Origin: Pseudonocardia sp. CNS-004
GTDB lineage: Bacteria > Actinomycetota > Actinomycetes > Mycobacteriales > Pseudonocardiaceae
Length of the DNA stretch: 64,000 nt
Assembly: GCA_001942185.1 (NCBI GenBank)
Contig: MKJV01000078.1
Span: 42,698-106,697 of the forward strand
Direction: 5' to 3'
Shown: positions 28,421 to 37,421 of the stretch, piece after piece
Numbering within the stretch: position 1 is the stretch's first letter
Layout: every line of letters starts with the position of its first letter
The notes under the pieces: generated by a model
What the model was told of the DNA's origin: nothing
What the model saw: the letters and a program-made list of their open reading frames with translations, nothing else
The model's database searches: none
Position numbers and translations under genes: made by a program

Positions 28421-29633
28421 CTCGGGAGTTCTTCACCGCGCGGACGGTGGGCGAGGCGCTGGCCGGGTTCCGCCCGGCGCGGCGCACCGCCGTGGAGGAG
28501 GTCGCGCTCGCCGCCGCGCTGCACCGGGTGCCCGCCTCCGACGTGCGCGCGCCCGCGGCGATGCCCGGCTTCGCCCGCTCCACCGTCGACGGCTACGCGG
28601 TCCACGCCGCCGACACGTACGGCGCGTCCGAGGGCCTGCCCTCCTACCTCGACCTGGCGGGTGCGGTGCGGATGGGCGCTGCGCCCACCGCCACCGTGGC
28701 GCCCGGGAAGTGCGTGGCGATCCCGACCGGAGCCGTGCTGCCGGACGGGGCAGACGCCGTCGTGATGGTCGAGTTCACGGCGGAGACCATGCCCGGCACG
28801 ATCGAGGTGACCCGGCCGGTCGCTCCGGGGGCCGGCCTGGTCCGGGCCGACGAGGACGCGCGGCGGGTGACGTGCTGGTGAGCGCGGGCCGGCCGCTGCG
28901 CGCCCCGCAGCTCGGGTTCCTCGCCGCGGCGGGCGTCACGACCATGGCCGTGCACGCCCGCCCCCGCGTCGCGATCGTGTCCACCGGCGACGAGGTGGTG
29001 CCACCGGAGACGGCCGTGCTCGCCGCGGGCCAGGTCCGCGACGCCACCGCGTCGGCGCTCGCCGGGCTGGTGCGCAACGCGGGCGGGGAGCCGGTGGCGG
29101 CCGGGATCGTGCCGGACGACCGGGGCGCGCTGGAGTCCACGCTGCGCGCAGCACTCGCCGACGCCGACCTGGTGGTCGTCTCGGCCGGGTCGTCGGTCGG
29201 CGCCCGCGACGAGACGGCCGGGGCGGTGGCGGCACTGGGCGAGATCTGGTGCCACGGGCTGGCCGTGAAGCCGGGCAAGCCGACGCTGCTGGCCGAGTGC
29301 TCCGGCGTGCCGCTGATCGGGCTTCCTGGCAACCCCCTGTCCGCGCTGGTGGTGTTCCAGCTGGTCGGGGTGCCGCTGGTGTGGCGGCTGGCGGGCGCCG
29401 AACGCCCGCCGCCGGAGCCGACCGTGCGGGCCCGGCTCGGCCGCGATCTCGCCTCGGCCACCGGCCGGCTCGATGTCGTGCAGGTCGCCGTGCGCGACGG
29501 GGTCGCGGAGCCGCTGTTCGGTCCGTCGGCGCTGCTGTCGGTGCTGGCCGGGGCCGATGGCTACCTGGTCGTCCCGGAACCCGCCACCGGCCTCGACGGC
29601 GGTGCCGAGGTGGAGGTCATCCTGTACCGATGA
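28417..29633 (+). CDS. moeA: Molybdopterin molybdenumtransferase MoeA
   Basis: Inserts molybdate (or tungstate) into adenylylated molybdopterin. About 405 aa after repair. MoeA motifs: FARSTVDGYAVHAAD, AIPTGAVLPDGADAVVMVE, VSTGDEVV (VAIVSTGDEVVPPE), SAGSSVGARDETA and GLPGNPLSALVVF. One missing base near 28867 (G run) joins RRVT to GDVLVSAGRPLRAPQ. GTG overlaps the diaphorase stop (GTGA), so the cofactor gene is co-expressed with the enzyme that needs it. Confidence 0.9.
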
Positions 29634-31540
29634 CGAGCCCGTTCGTGTCCGACATCCCCGCCGAGGACGCCCGGCGGGCGTGGCGCGAGGCGTGTGCGGC
29701 CGCAGGCTGCCCGCCCCGCGTCGATGCGGTGGTGCTGCCGGTCGGGGAGGCGGTCGGGCGGGTCACCGCGGAGTCGGTGTGGGCGCGGCGCTCCTCCCCC
29801 GCCTTCGACTCCGCGGCCATGGACGGCATCGCCGTGCGCGCCGCCGAGACGGTCGGGGCCGCCGAGACCACACCGGTGCTGCTGGCCGACTTCGCGGTGG
29901 TCGACACCGGCGACCCGCTGCCTGCGGGCTACGACGCCGTCGTCATGCGCGAGCACGTGCCCACCACACGCCGACGCGCCGAGCTGCGGGCCGCGGTGCC
30001 GCCCTACCAGCACGTCCGCTCCATCGGCGAGGACATCAGTGCCACGGAGCTGCTACTCCCGGAGGACACCGGCTGCGGCCGGTGGACGTGGCGCCTGCGC
30101 CGCGGCGGGCGTCGTGGAGCTGCGGGTGCGCCGCAGGCCCCGGGTGGTGGTGATCCCGACCGGCGACGAGATCCGCCCGGTGGGCACCGACCTCGCCCCC
30201 GGCGAGATCGCCGACACCAACTCGATGATGCTCGTCGCGCAGGCCGCCGAGGTGGGCTGCGAGGCTCGCGCCACCGGCATCGTGGCCGACGACCCCGACC
30301 TCATCGCGGCCGCGGTCCGGGAGGCGGCCGCCGCCGCGGACCTGGTGATCCTGATCGCCGGTTCGAGCGCGGGGCGCGACGACTACACCGCCCGGGTCGT
30401 CGCGACCGCGGGCTCCCTCGCCGTGCACGGCGTGGCCGTGCGCCCCGGGCACCCGGTCGTGCTGGGGACCGTGGCGGGCGATCCGGCCACCCCGATCCTC
30501 GGCGCCCCCGGCTACCCGGTGTCGGCCGCCCTGACCTTCGACATCTTCGCCGCGCCGATGCTGGCCGCGCTCGAGGGCGCGTCCCCACGGGAGCGCCCGG
30601 CGGCCACGGCCCGGCTGGCCCGCAAGCTGGCCTCCGCCATCGGCTCCGACGACTGGGTGCGGGTCCGGCTGGGCGGCGTCGGCGGCGACGTCGTGGCCAC
30701 CCCCCTGCCCCGGGCGGCCGGCGTGCTGACCTCGCTGGTCCGCGCCGACGGGCTGCTGGTCGTGCCGGCCGGGGTGGAGGGCCACCACGCGGGCGAGCAG
30801 GTGCGCGTCGAGCTGCTGCGCGGGCTGGCCGACGTCGAGCGCACGATCGTCGCGATCGGCTCCCACGACCTCGTCCTCGACGTCGCCGCGTCCGCCCTGC
30901 GCGCGGCCGACCCGCTGATCACCCTGGCCTCGTCGAACGTCGGGTCGCTCGGCGGGCTGGTGGCGCTGCGCGACGGGCTGTGCCACGTGGCGGGCTCGCA
31001 CCTGCTCGACCCGGCCACCGGCGAGTACACGCTGCCCTACCTGGACCGGATCTTCGGCCAGGACGCCGACCTGGCCGTCGTCCGGCTGGTGCACCGCGAC
31101 CAGGGCCTGCTGGTCGCTCCGGCAACCCGCTGGGCCTCACCGGGATCGCCGACCTCACCCGGCCCGACCTGCGCTACGTCAACCGCCAGCGCGGTGCGGG
31201 CACCCGGGTGCTGCTCGACCACGAACTCGGCAAGCGGGGCATCGACCCGACCACCATCAGCGGCTACTCCCGCGAGGAGCACACCCACCTGGGCGTGGCC
31301 GCCGCCGTCGCCGCCGGTCGCGCCGACGCCGGCCTGGGCATCCTGGCCGCCGCCCGCGCGTTCGGGCTGGACTTCGTCCCGGTCGCCCGCGAGCCCTACG
31401 ACCTGGTGCTGCGCACAGCCGGCCTGGACGACGAGGTGCTGGCCCCGCTGTGGGCGCTCCTGGAACAGCCCGACTTCCGCAACGGCGTGGAGAAACTGGG
31501 CGGCTACTCGTGCGCCGAGACCGGGCGGCGGATCCGCTAG
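29630..31540 (+). CDS. MoeA-like protein fused to a PBP-like (COG1910) domain
   Basis: Second MoeA homologue, ~637 aa after repair. Residues ~1-405 are MoeA-like (FDSAAMDGIAVRA, VPPYQHVRSIGEDI, VVIPTGDEIRPVG, AGSSAGRDDYTARV, LGAPGYPVSAALTF). The remaining ~220 are a periplasmic-binding-protein-like domain without a signal peptide (IVAIGSHDLVLDVAAS, LASSNVGSLGGLVAL, CHVAGSHLLDP, RGAGTRVLLDHELG, DFVPVAREPYDLVL). Three missing bases (about 30065, 30085 and 31120) restore it. The PBP part probably binds a metal oxyanion or cofactor in the cytoplasm. ATGA overlap with moeA. Confidence 0.87.
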   Translation: MTSPFVSDIPAEDARRAWREACAAAGCPPRVDAVVLPVGEAVGRVTAESVWARRSSPAFDSAAMDGIAVRAAETVGAAETTPVLLADFAVVDTGDPLPAGYDAVVMREHVPTTRRRAELRAAVPPYQHVRSIGEDISATELLLPEDTGCGRWTWRLRRGGRRGAAGAPQAPGGGDPDRRRDPPGGHRPRPRRDRRHQLDDARRAGRRGGLRGSRHRHRGRRPRPHRGRGPGGGRRRGPGDPDRRFERGARRLHRPGRRDRGLPRRARRGRAPRAPGRAGDRGGRSGHPDPRRPRLPGVGRPDLRHLRRADAGRARGRVPTGAPGGHGPAGPQAGLRHRLRRLGAGPAGRRRRRRRGHPPAPGGRRADLAGPRRRAAGRAGRGGGPPRGRAGARRAAARAGRRRAHDRRDRLPRPRPRRRRVRPARGRPADHPGLVERRVARRAGGAARRAVPRGGLAPARPGHRRVHAALPGPDLRPGRRPGRRPAGAPRPGPAGRSGNPLGLTGIADLTRPDLRYVNRQRGAGTRVLLDHELGKRGIDPTTISGYSREEHTHLGVAAAVAAGRADAGLGILAAARAFGLDFVPVAREPYDLVLRTAGLDDEVLAPLWALLEQPDFRNGVEKLGGYSCAETGRRIR

Positions 31541-31560
31541 CGCCCTCGCCACAGACCGGC

Positions 31561-32492
31561 TCACCGCTGGGAGCGGGGCGGATCCTCGACCGGCTCGATC
31601 GTCCCGGCGGACGCGAGGTCGTAGCCGCCGAGTTCCGTGATCGCCGAGCGGACCCAGTGCTCGTGCAGCGCGGCGACCAGGGGGCCGGCCGCGCCCAGCG
31701 CGATCTCCGGCAGGATCACGTCGTAGCTCTCCCAGACGAGGGGCACGAAGTCGAGGTCGAGGTCGGTGGCCGCCGCGCGCACGCCCAGGCCGGCGTCGGC
31801 GGCGTCCGCCGCGACGGCCAGCGCGATCTCCAGGTGGGACCCGTAGTCGGCCGACGCCGGACCGGGTGCGGCGCCCGCCTCGTGCAGGAGCTGGTCGAGC
31901 AGGACCCGGGTGCCCGCGCCCGGCTCGCGGCGGGCGACGCGGCGCCCGTGCAGGTCCGCGGGGGTGGTGATGGCCTGCGGGTTCCCCGGCGCGACGATCA
32001 ACCCCTGCTCGCGCCGCCACAGGTGCAGCACGTGCGGGCCGCGGCCCCGCAGCAGCGCGCGGGCGAACGGTGTGTTGTAGGTGCCGCTGCGGTGCCGGAG
32101 GTGGACCGCCGCCCCATCGGCTTCGCCGCGTACCAGCGCACGCAGCGCGGGGAAGCTCCCGCGCGCGCCGACGACCACGACCGACGCGTCGAGGTGGGAC
32201 AGCACGATCTGCATCGCGGGGTCGTCGCTGCCGGCCAGCCGGAACACCCGCCCCTCGTCGAGGAGCCCGCGGGCGGCCAGCTCGGCGCCGTGGGCGATGC
32301 GGGCCCGGCGCCGGTCGGCCCGGGTGACCACGCCCCGCTCGGCGAGGAAGTGTACGCGCGCGCGATCGTGGACGGCGTGGTGCCGGCGACCTCGGCGGCC
32401 ACCCGCACCGCGGGGAGCTCCGCGCCGGGACCCAACTCCCCGTCCCGGACCCGCCCGGCGATCTCGGTGGCGATGGCGAGGTACTGGGTCAC
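31561..32492 (-). CDS. GntR-type HTH regulator with a PBP-like (COG1910) sensor domain
   Basis: ~310 aa after repair of one missing base near 32355. The N-terminal winged helix is GntR-like (GELGPGAELPAVRVAAEVAGTTPSTIARAY, then HFLAERGVV). The rest is a PBP-like domain related to the C-terminus of the convergent MoeA fusion: VVGARGSFPALRAL, HLRHRSGTYNTPF, PGAGTRVLLDQLLHEAG and LDLDFVPLVWESYDVIL. Both proteins share the GAGTRVLLD signature. I infer a transcription factor sensing molybdate, tungstate or molybdopterin. GTG 32492; convergent with the tungsten block and divergent from the next GntR gene. Confidence 0.8.
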
Positions 32493-32565
32493 GACGGAGA
32501 CGATAGCCCAGGCGCCACCCCCAGAAGTCGATCTTCACTGATCCGGTGGCTGGTAGGCTCGCCCG

Positions 32566-33234
32566 GTGCCCGCCAACGACGGCTCGGCCACTCCTGGGAC
32601 ATCACCCGCTCTCGTGCGCGACGCGGTGCTGCGCTGGATCGTGCAGGGCACACTGCGTCCCGGCACCACCCTCCCGGTCGAGTCGGTCGTCGCGCGCACC
32701 GGAGCATCCCCCGACACGGTGCGCGACGCGCTGGCCGAGCTCGCCGAGCTCGGCGTCGCCCACCGCGCAGCCGGTGGGCTGGTGATCGCCGACCCGACGG
32801 CGCACCACATGGCCGAGGCCGACGAGGTCCGCCACCTCCTGGAGGACGTCGCCGTGCGGCGTTTCGTCCAGCTGGCCACCGGCTCCCAGGTCGACGCGCT
32901 GCGCCGCTCGCTGGAAGCCGTCGAGGAGGTCGCGGCCCGGGAGGCGCCCTCGCTCGAGGAGCTCGTCCGCGCGCGGGACTGGTTCTTCGTCGTGATGCTG
33001 CGGGCGGCCGGGCTCGCCACCCGGGACCTGCTGCGCAACCTCCGCTCGCAGGCCGGCCTGGTGATGTCCCTCGCGGTGGCGGGCCCCGGCAGGCCCACGG
33101 AGGTCGTGGCGGAGCTGCGCGCCATCCACGACGCGCTCGCGGCCCGCGACGCCGAGGCCGCCATCGCCGCCTGCGACTGGCACCGGACCAACTCGACCGA
33201 CGCCGGCCTCAAGCAGCTGGGCGACGCCCCCTGA
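32566..33234 (+). CDS. GntR family regulator, FCD-type ligand domain
   Basis: 222 aa, intact. N-terminal winged helix (GTLRPGTTLPVESVVARTGASPDTVRDALAELAELGV), then an all-helical FCD domain (EADEVRHLLEDVAVRRFV, RDWFFVVMLRAAGL, ELRAIHDALAARDAEAAIAACDWH). The leaderless start GTG 32566 has TAGGCT upstream. Its stop lies within a small CTGAA/TTCAG hairpin shared with the convergent dehydrogenase gene. The target is unknown; the catabolic cluster that follows is a candidate. Confidence 0.85.
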   Translation: MPANDGSATPGTSPALVRDAVLRWIVQGTLRPGTTLPVESVVARTGASPDTVRDALAELAELGVAHRAAGGLVIADPTAHHMAEADEVRHLLEDVAVRRFVQLATGSQVDALRRSLEAVEEVAAREAPSLEELVRARDWFFVVMLRAAGLATRDLLRNLRSQAGLVMSLAVAGPGRPTEVVAELRAIHDALAARDAEAAIAACDWHRTNSTDAGLKQLGDAP

Positions 33235-33240
33235 ACCGCT

Positions 33241-34365
33241 TCAGCGCTCCCCCGGCACGATCACCCCGATCACCGTGCGGTGCGCCCGCGCCGCCTCCTT
33301 CGCCTCGCCGATCTCGTCCAGCGTGAACTCGGTGATCCCGACGAGCGAGGCGTCCAGCCGCCCGTCCTCGAGCATCGCCGCGAAGCGGGGGATGTCGTGG
33401 TGCATCCGCACCCGCCCGTTCTGGCTGCTGACGACCGTGCGGCCGTGCAGGGCGATCGGCACCTGCGGCAGCGAGAGCTCCGCGCCCAGCGGTTCGCAGC
33501 CGGTGAGCACGGTGGTGCCACCGCGGTGGGTCATCAGCACGGCCTGCCGTTGGGCGAGCGCGGGCCCGGCCGCCTCCAGCGCGTAGGTCACGCCGTACCC
33601 GCCGGTCAGGGAGCGCACCTGCTCGACGGGGTCGGCCTCGGCCGGGTCGAGGGTGGCGGTGGCACCCACCGCGGCGGCGCGCTCGCGGCGGCCGGGGTCC
33701 GGGTCGAGCGCGATGATCTGCCCGGCCCCGGCGAGGCGGGCACCCTGGACCATCCAGAGCCCCAGCTGCCCACAGCCCACCACCGCCACGTCCGACCCGG
33801 GGACGACGGCGGCCACGTTGAACACCGAACCCAGGCCCGTGGTCACCCCGCACCCCAGCAGCCCGAGGACGGTGTCGGGCACCGTGGTGTCGACCGGGAC
33901 CACCTGGCGGGCGTCCACCGACATCAGCTCGGCGTACCCCCCGACGTTCCCCGCCGCCGTCGCGACGGACCCGTCGGCGAGCCGGGCCACCGGCGGTGGG
34001 CCGTCCGGCCGGTCGAAGATCACCGAGCACTGGTCGGTGCGGCCGCGCACGCAGTAGAAGCACCGCCCGCACTCGGCCGTGCCGTGCACGACCACGCGGT
34101 CACCGACCCGCACGCCGGCGGCGTCCGGGCCCAGCTCCTCCACCACGCCCATCGAGGCGTGCCCGAGGATCGTGGGTGGTTCCTTGCCGAACACGCCGTC
34201 GGAGTTCATCACGTCGGTGACGCAGAACGGCGTGGCGCCGGTGCGCACCAGGATCCGCCCGGGTGCGGGCGGGAGCAGGTCGACGTCCTGCACCTCCAGC
34301 CGCCCCGGCCCGGTCATGACGGCCGCCCGCATCGGCCGGTGCCGCGCGAGGCACCCGCCCGTCAT
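33241..34365 (-). CDS. Zinc-dependent alcohol dehydrogenase (MDR family)
   Basis: 374 aa, intact, class III-like. Catalytic-zinc Cys in GATPFCVTDVMNS, GHASMGVVEELG, a structural-zinc lobe (CGRCFYCVRGRTDQC), nucleotide-binding VAVVGCGQLGLWMVQGARLAGAG and a GGTTVLTG segment near the end. ATG 34365 overlaps the dioxygenase stop (ATGA); an internal ATG 33 bases later has the more usual N-terminus MRAAVMTGPG. Likely oxidises an alcohol or aldehyde intermediate of the ring-cleavage pathway encoded upstream. Confidence 0.88.
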   Translation of the reverse strand: MTGGCLARHRPMRAAVMTGPGRLEVQDVDLLPPAPGRILVRTGATPFCVTDVMNSDGVFGKEPPTILGHASMGVVEELGPDAAGVRVGDRVVVHGTAECGRCFYCVRGRTDQCSVIFDRPDGPPPVARLADGSVATAAGNVGGYAELMSVDARQVVPVDTTVPDTVLGLLGCGVTTGLGSVFNVAAVVPGSDVAVVGCGQLGLWMVQGARLAGAGQIIALDPDPGRRERAAAVGATATLDPAEADPVEQVRSLTGGYGVTYALEAAGPALAQRQAVLMTHRGGTTVLTGCEPLGAELSLPQVPIALHGRTVVSSQNGRVRMHHDIPRFAAMLEDGRLDASLVGITEFTLDEIGEAKEAARAHRTVIGVIVPGER

Positions 34366-35312
34366 ACCGAGATCGGCTCGAGCCGGTCGAGCAGCTCCGC
34401 CCTGCGGTCCTCGAACTGCTCGGGCAGCTGGAAGGCGCTACCGAGCTCCTTGGGCGACTCGTCGCAGGTCCAGCCGCCTTCGGCGTGGGTGACCGCGAGC
34501 TCGAACAGCGCCCCGCCCGGTGTGCGGACGTAGACCGACTTGAAGTACTTGCGGTCCTTGAGCTCGGAGATGTCGGTGTAGCCGACACCCTCGATCTCGA
34601 ACTTCAGCGCGTCCTGGTTCTCGAGGGTCTCGGCGTTCCACGCGAAGTGGTGGATGGTGCCCTCGCCGTAGCGCCAGGTGCCGGGCTCGTCGGTGCGGTT
34701 GACCACCAGCTCGACGGAGCCGCCCTGGCCGGGCCTGCCGACCTGGTGCACCACCCGGTCGCCCTCCTCGACGAGACCCTTGCCGTAGAAGGAGTCGCTG
34801 AGGAACTCGACCATGTTCTCCGGGTTCGCCACGTGCACGCCGACGCCGTACACGCCGTGGATCGCGTGCTCGGCGGGGACGCCGGCGCCCGGGTGTCCCA
34901 CGCGGGGGTCGTCCTCGACGCCGACGATGGCGTACTCGATCCCGCACGGGTGCCGGAACAACAGCCGGCGCTGGTCGAGCACCTCGGCGTTCTCGACCTC
35001 GACCCCACGGGCGGCGAGCCGCTGCTGCCAGAAATCCAGCGATCCGGACGGCACCGCCAGGTGCACCTCGCGGGCCTGGTTGGTGCCCCGCCTGCCGCGC
35101 AGCCCGGCCTGCCGGAACGGGAACGTGGTGACGACGGCGCTCGGGTCGCCGTTCGCGTTGCTGTAGTACAGGTGGTAGATCGGCAGCGAGCCGTCGAAGA
35201 GCACGGTCCGCTTGATGAACCGCATGCCGAGGGTGTCGACGTGGAAGTCCACGTCCTCCTGCGCGGGTCCCACCGACAGCGTGACGTGGTGGCTCCCGTT
35301 GAGGTGTGCCAT
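34362..35312 (-). CDS. Ring-cleavage dioxygenase, VOC superfamily (PcpA/MhqO-like)
   Basis: 316 aa, intact. Two-domain vicinal-oxygen-chelate protein of the type that cleaves hydroquinone-like aromatics. N-terminus GSHHVTLSVGPAQEDVDFHVDTLGMRFIKRTV and YHLYYSNANGDPSAVVTTFPF match the PcpA/MhqO pattern. Candidate metal ligands are an N-terminal His (HH at 8-9), a His in GTIHHFAWN and a Glu in GALFELAVTH. GGAGG upstream of the ATG. It follows a GntR regulator gene across twin TCGTACGA sites and is coupled to a dehydrogenase. The exact substrate is not predictable. Confidence 0.82.
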   Translation of the reverse strand: MAHLNGSHHVTLSVGPAQEDVDFHVDTLGMRFIKRTVLFDGSLPIYHLYYSNANGDPSAVVTTFPFRQAGLRGRRGTNQAREVHLAVPSGSLDFWQQRLAARGVEVENAEVLDQRRLLFRHPCGIEYAIVGVEDDPRVGHPGAGVPAEHAIHGVYGVGVHVANPENMVEFLSDSFYGKGLVEEGDRVVHQVGRPGQGGSVELVVNRTDEPGTWRYGEGTIHHFAWNAETLENQDALKFEIEGVGYTDISELKDRKYFKSVYVRTPGGALFELAVTHAEGGWTCDESPKELGSAFQLPEQFEDRRAELLDRLEPISV

Positions 35313-35345
35313 GTCTCCTCCTCGAGACAGCAGGAACGTCTTCCC

Positions 35346-35368
35346 TCGTACGAAGGTCAGTCGTACGA
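35346..35368 (-). promoter_or_regulatory. Twin TCGTACGA operator before the dioxygenase
   Basis: Two identical 8-base palindromes, TCGTACGA at 35346-35353 and 35361-35368, 15 bases centre to centre. They sit 34-56 bases upstream of the dioxygenase start and immediately after the GntR gene. The spacing suits two dimers on adjacent faces of the helix; the adjacent FCD regulator is the obvious candidate. Confidence 0.6.
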
Positions 35369-35372
35369 AAGA

Positions 35373-36086
35373 TCAGCGAGCGGTGGCGGGCGCGCGCATC
35401 GCCGCGATGCCCAGCCGTGCGGCCGCCCGGACGTGGGCGACCATCGCGGCCGACGCCGCCGACGCGTCGCGGGCCTCCACCGCCTCGACGAGCTCGCGCA
35501 TCTCGGCGACGGACTGCGCGGGGCGGCCGGGGTCCGACGACAGCGACCCCACGCGCAGGAGGGTCACCCGAGCGTGCAGCTGGGAGAGGCTCGCGCGCAG
35601 TGCGGAGTTGCCCGCGCCGTCGAGCAGCACGTCGTAGACGAGGTCCTTGGCCTGCACGATGTCCAGCGTGGTGCCGCCCCGCTCCACGACGTCCTCGAGC
35701 CGGGTGAACGCGCGCCGCAGCGCGACGAGCGCGCTGTCGGGCGCCTGCGCGACGAAGCGCCGCGCGAGGTGGGCCTCCAGCACCTCGCGCAGCTCGTAGA
35801 GCTCCTCGGCCTCCTCGGCCGAGAGGGAGACGACGACGGCACCCTTCTGCGGGATCGTGCGCACGAGCCCTTCTGCCGCCAGCTCGCGCAGCACCTCGCG
35901 GATCGTGGTGCGGGAGACGCCGGTCATGTCGATGAGCTCCCGCTCCACCAGGCGCTGGCCGGGTGCGAAGCGCATCGTCAGGATGGCCTCGCGGAGCACG
36001 TCGAGCACCTGCGAACGCAGCGGCGCGGCGACCCGGCCGATCCGGGACGCGAGGTCGGTGACATCCGGCCTGCCTGGCTCGTCCAC
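35373..36086 (-). CDS. GntR family regulator, FCD-type, of the catabolic cluster
   Basis: 237 aa, intact. Winged helix: APLRSQVLDVLREAILTMRF, GVSRTTIREVLRELAAEGLV, IPQKGAVVVSL. FCD domain: EAEELYELREVLEAHLARRFV, with later His-containing helices (LSQLHARVTLL, MVAHVRAAARLG) that would bind a metal and a carboxylate ligand. GTG 36086. Its upstream region has an ATTGTCATAC motif repeated before the zinc dehydrogenase at 42057, suggesting autoregulation and control of the whole cluster. Confidence 0.88.
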   Translation of the reverse strand: MDEPGRPDVTDLASRIGRVAAPLRSQVLDVLREAILTMRFAPGQRLVERELIDMTGVSRTTIREVLRELAAEGLVRTIPQKGAVVVSLSAEEAEELYELREVLEAHLARRFVAQAPDSALVALRRAFTRLEDVVERGGTTLDIVQAKDLVYDVLLDGAGNSALRASLSQLHARVTLLRVGSLSSDPGRPAQSVAEMRELVEAVEARDASAASAAMVAHVRAAARLGIAAMRAPATAR

Positions 36087-36105
36087 GGCGGAAGCCTACT
36101 GGACG

Positions 36106-36118
36106 ATTGTCATACGTT
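36106..36118 (-). promoter_or_regulatory. FCD-GntR-like operator before gntR
   Basis: ATTGTCATACGTT, 20 bases upstream of the regulator's GTG. It shares TTGTCATAC/TGGTCATAC with the sites at 42079 and 42165. The FadR/FCD subfamily is known for TNGTNNNACNA-type sites, which these approximate. Confidence 0.5.
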
Positions 36119-36175
36119 CGGTCATGACGACCACCTCCTCGATCGGTCACAGCAGATTGGTCACGGCAGGTTCGG

Positions 36176-37421
36176 TCACAGCGGGGTGGGGAGTCCGAAG
36201 TGGACGCGGGCGTTGGCGGCGAAGTGCAGTTCGGCCTGCGCCCCGATGTGCGTGCGGTACATGGCGACGTCGCGGAAGCAGCGCTGCAGGCGGGAGCCGC
36301 GCTTGGCCGCGGACGTCCCGCCGGTGCTGAAGAGCCGGTCGACGGCGTCGGCGGCCAGGCGGGCGGCCTGCTGGGCCATCCCCCGCGGCCGCACGTCGGC
36401 GCCGACGGGGAACCGCCCGGTGCGCTCCCACTCGCGACCCGCCGCCATGTAGCCGGATCCTGCGGCGACGAGCACGGCCAGCGCGGAGTCGGCCAGGCTC
36501 TGCGCTTCCCCGAACCAGCGCTGGTAGTCCGGCGACTCGCAGCGCAGGATCTTCGGGGGCACCGTGGTCGGACGCGTGCGCAGGATCTGCTCGTACTCGT
36601 CCAGCGCCGCGTACGCCGCGCCCACCACGGGCGCGGCGAGGCCGCCGTAGTAGATCGTCAGCGAGCGCCCGAGGTAGAGCGGGTTGCGGTGCAGCCGGTA
36701 GCCCGGCGTGCCGTCGGGCGGCATCGCGAAGGCCTTCCAGTCGTAGTGCTCGGCGAGGTGCTCCGGCACGAAGACGTCGTCCACGCGCACCGAGTTCGAG
36801 CCGGTGCCCTGCAGGCCGAGGGTGGCGCCGCCGCCCCAGTCGTCGAGCACCGTGTAGTCGCCGCGCGGCAGCACGCACGCCAGCGGGACGGGCGGGCCGT
36901 CCGCGCCCGGTGCGGGCCCCATCGCGGTGGCGATGAAGTGGGTGGCGTGCGTGATCCCGGAGCAGTAGTCCCACGTGCCGCTCACCCGGTAGCCGCCCGG
37001 AACCCGCTCGGCCGTGCCGGTGGGTGCCGCGCGGTGGGGCGAGCAGAAGTGGCCAACGGGCGCGAAGAGCTCCTCCTGCGCCCGCTCGGAGAAGAACGAG
37101 GCGATGTGGAAGATGTGGTCCGACGCCAGGCACACCGACCACCCGGTCGCCGGTCGCCGTGCGAGATCTCGGTGATCAGCCGGAAGAAGGTGTCGAGGCC
37201 GAACTCGTAGCCGCCGTAGCGCCGTGGCTGCAGCACCCGGTAGAAGCCGGCCTCGGTGAAGCGCTCGTGCAGCCGTTCCGAGTATCCGCCGCGCTCCTCC
37301 CCCGCCGCGCCTCCGCCACGAGGTCGTCGCGCATCGCGACGGCCCGCGCGATCATCGCCTCGGGTGTCAGGTCGGGCTCCGGCGGCTCGATCGCGCGCCG
37401 CGTGGGATGCGTCCGGGTCAT
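36176..37421 (-). CDS. Acyl-CoA-dehydrogenase-like flavin monooxygenase (second copy; frame interrupted)
   Basis: ~415 aa after repair of two missing bases (near 37305 in a G run and near 37148). Conserved order: LTPEAMIARAVAMRDDLVAE, AGFYRVLQPRRYGGYEFGLDTFFRLITEISHGD, ASDHIFHIASFFSERAQEEL, WDYCSGITHATHFIA, GLQGTGSNSVRVDDVFVPEH and MYRTHIGAQAELHF. This is the HsaA/HpaH-type class D flavin-dependent oxygenase layout, in which reduced flavin is supplied by a partner reductase; none is seen nearby. It is a paralogue of the gene at 39697-40959. ATG 37421 with GGGGAGC upstream overlaps the transporter stop. Confidence 0.85.
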
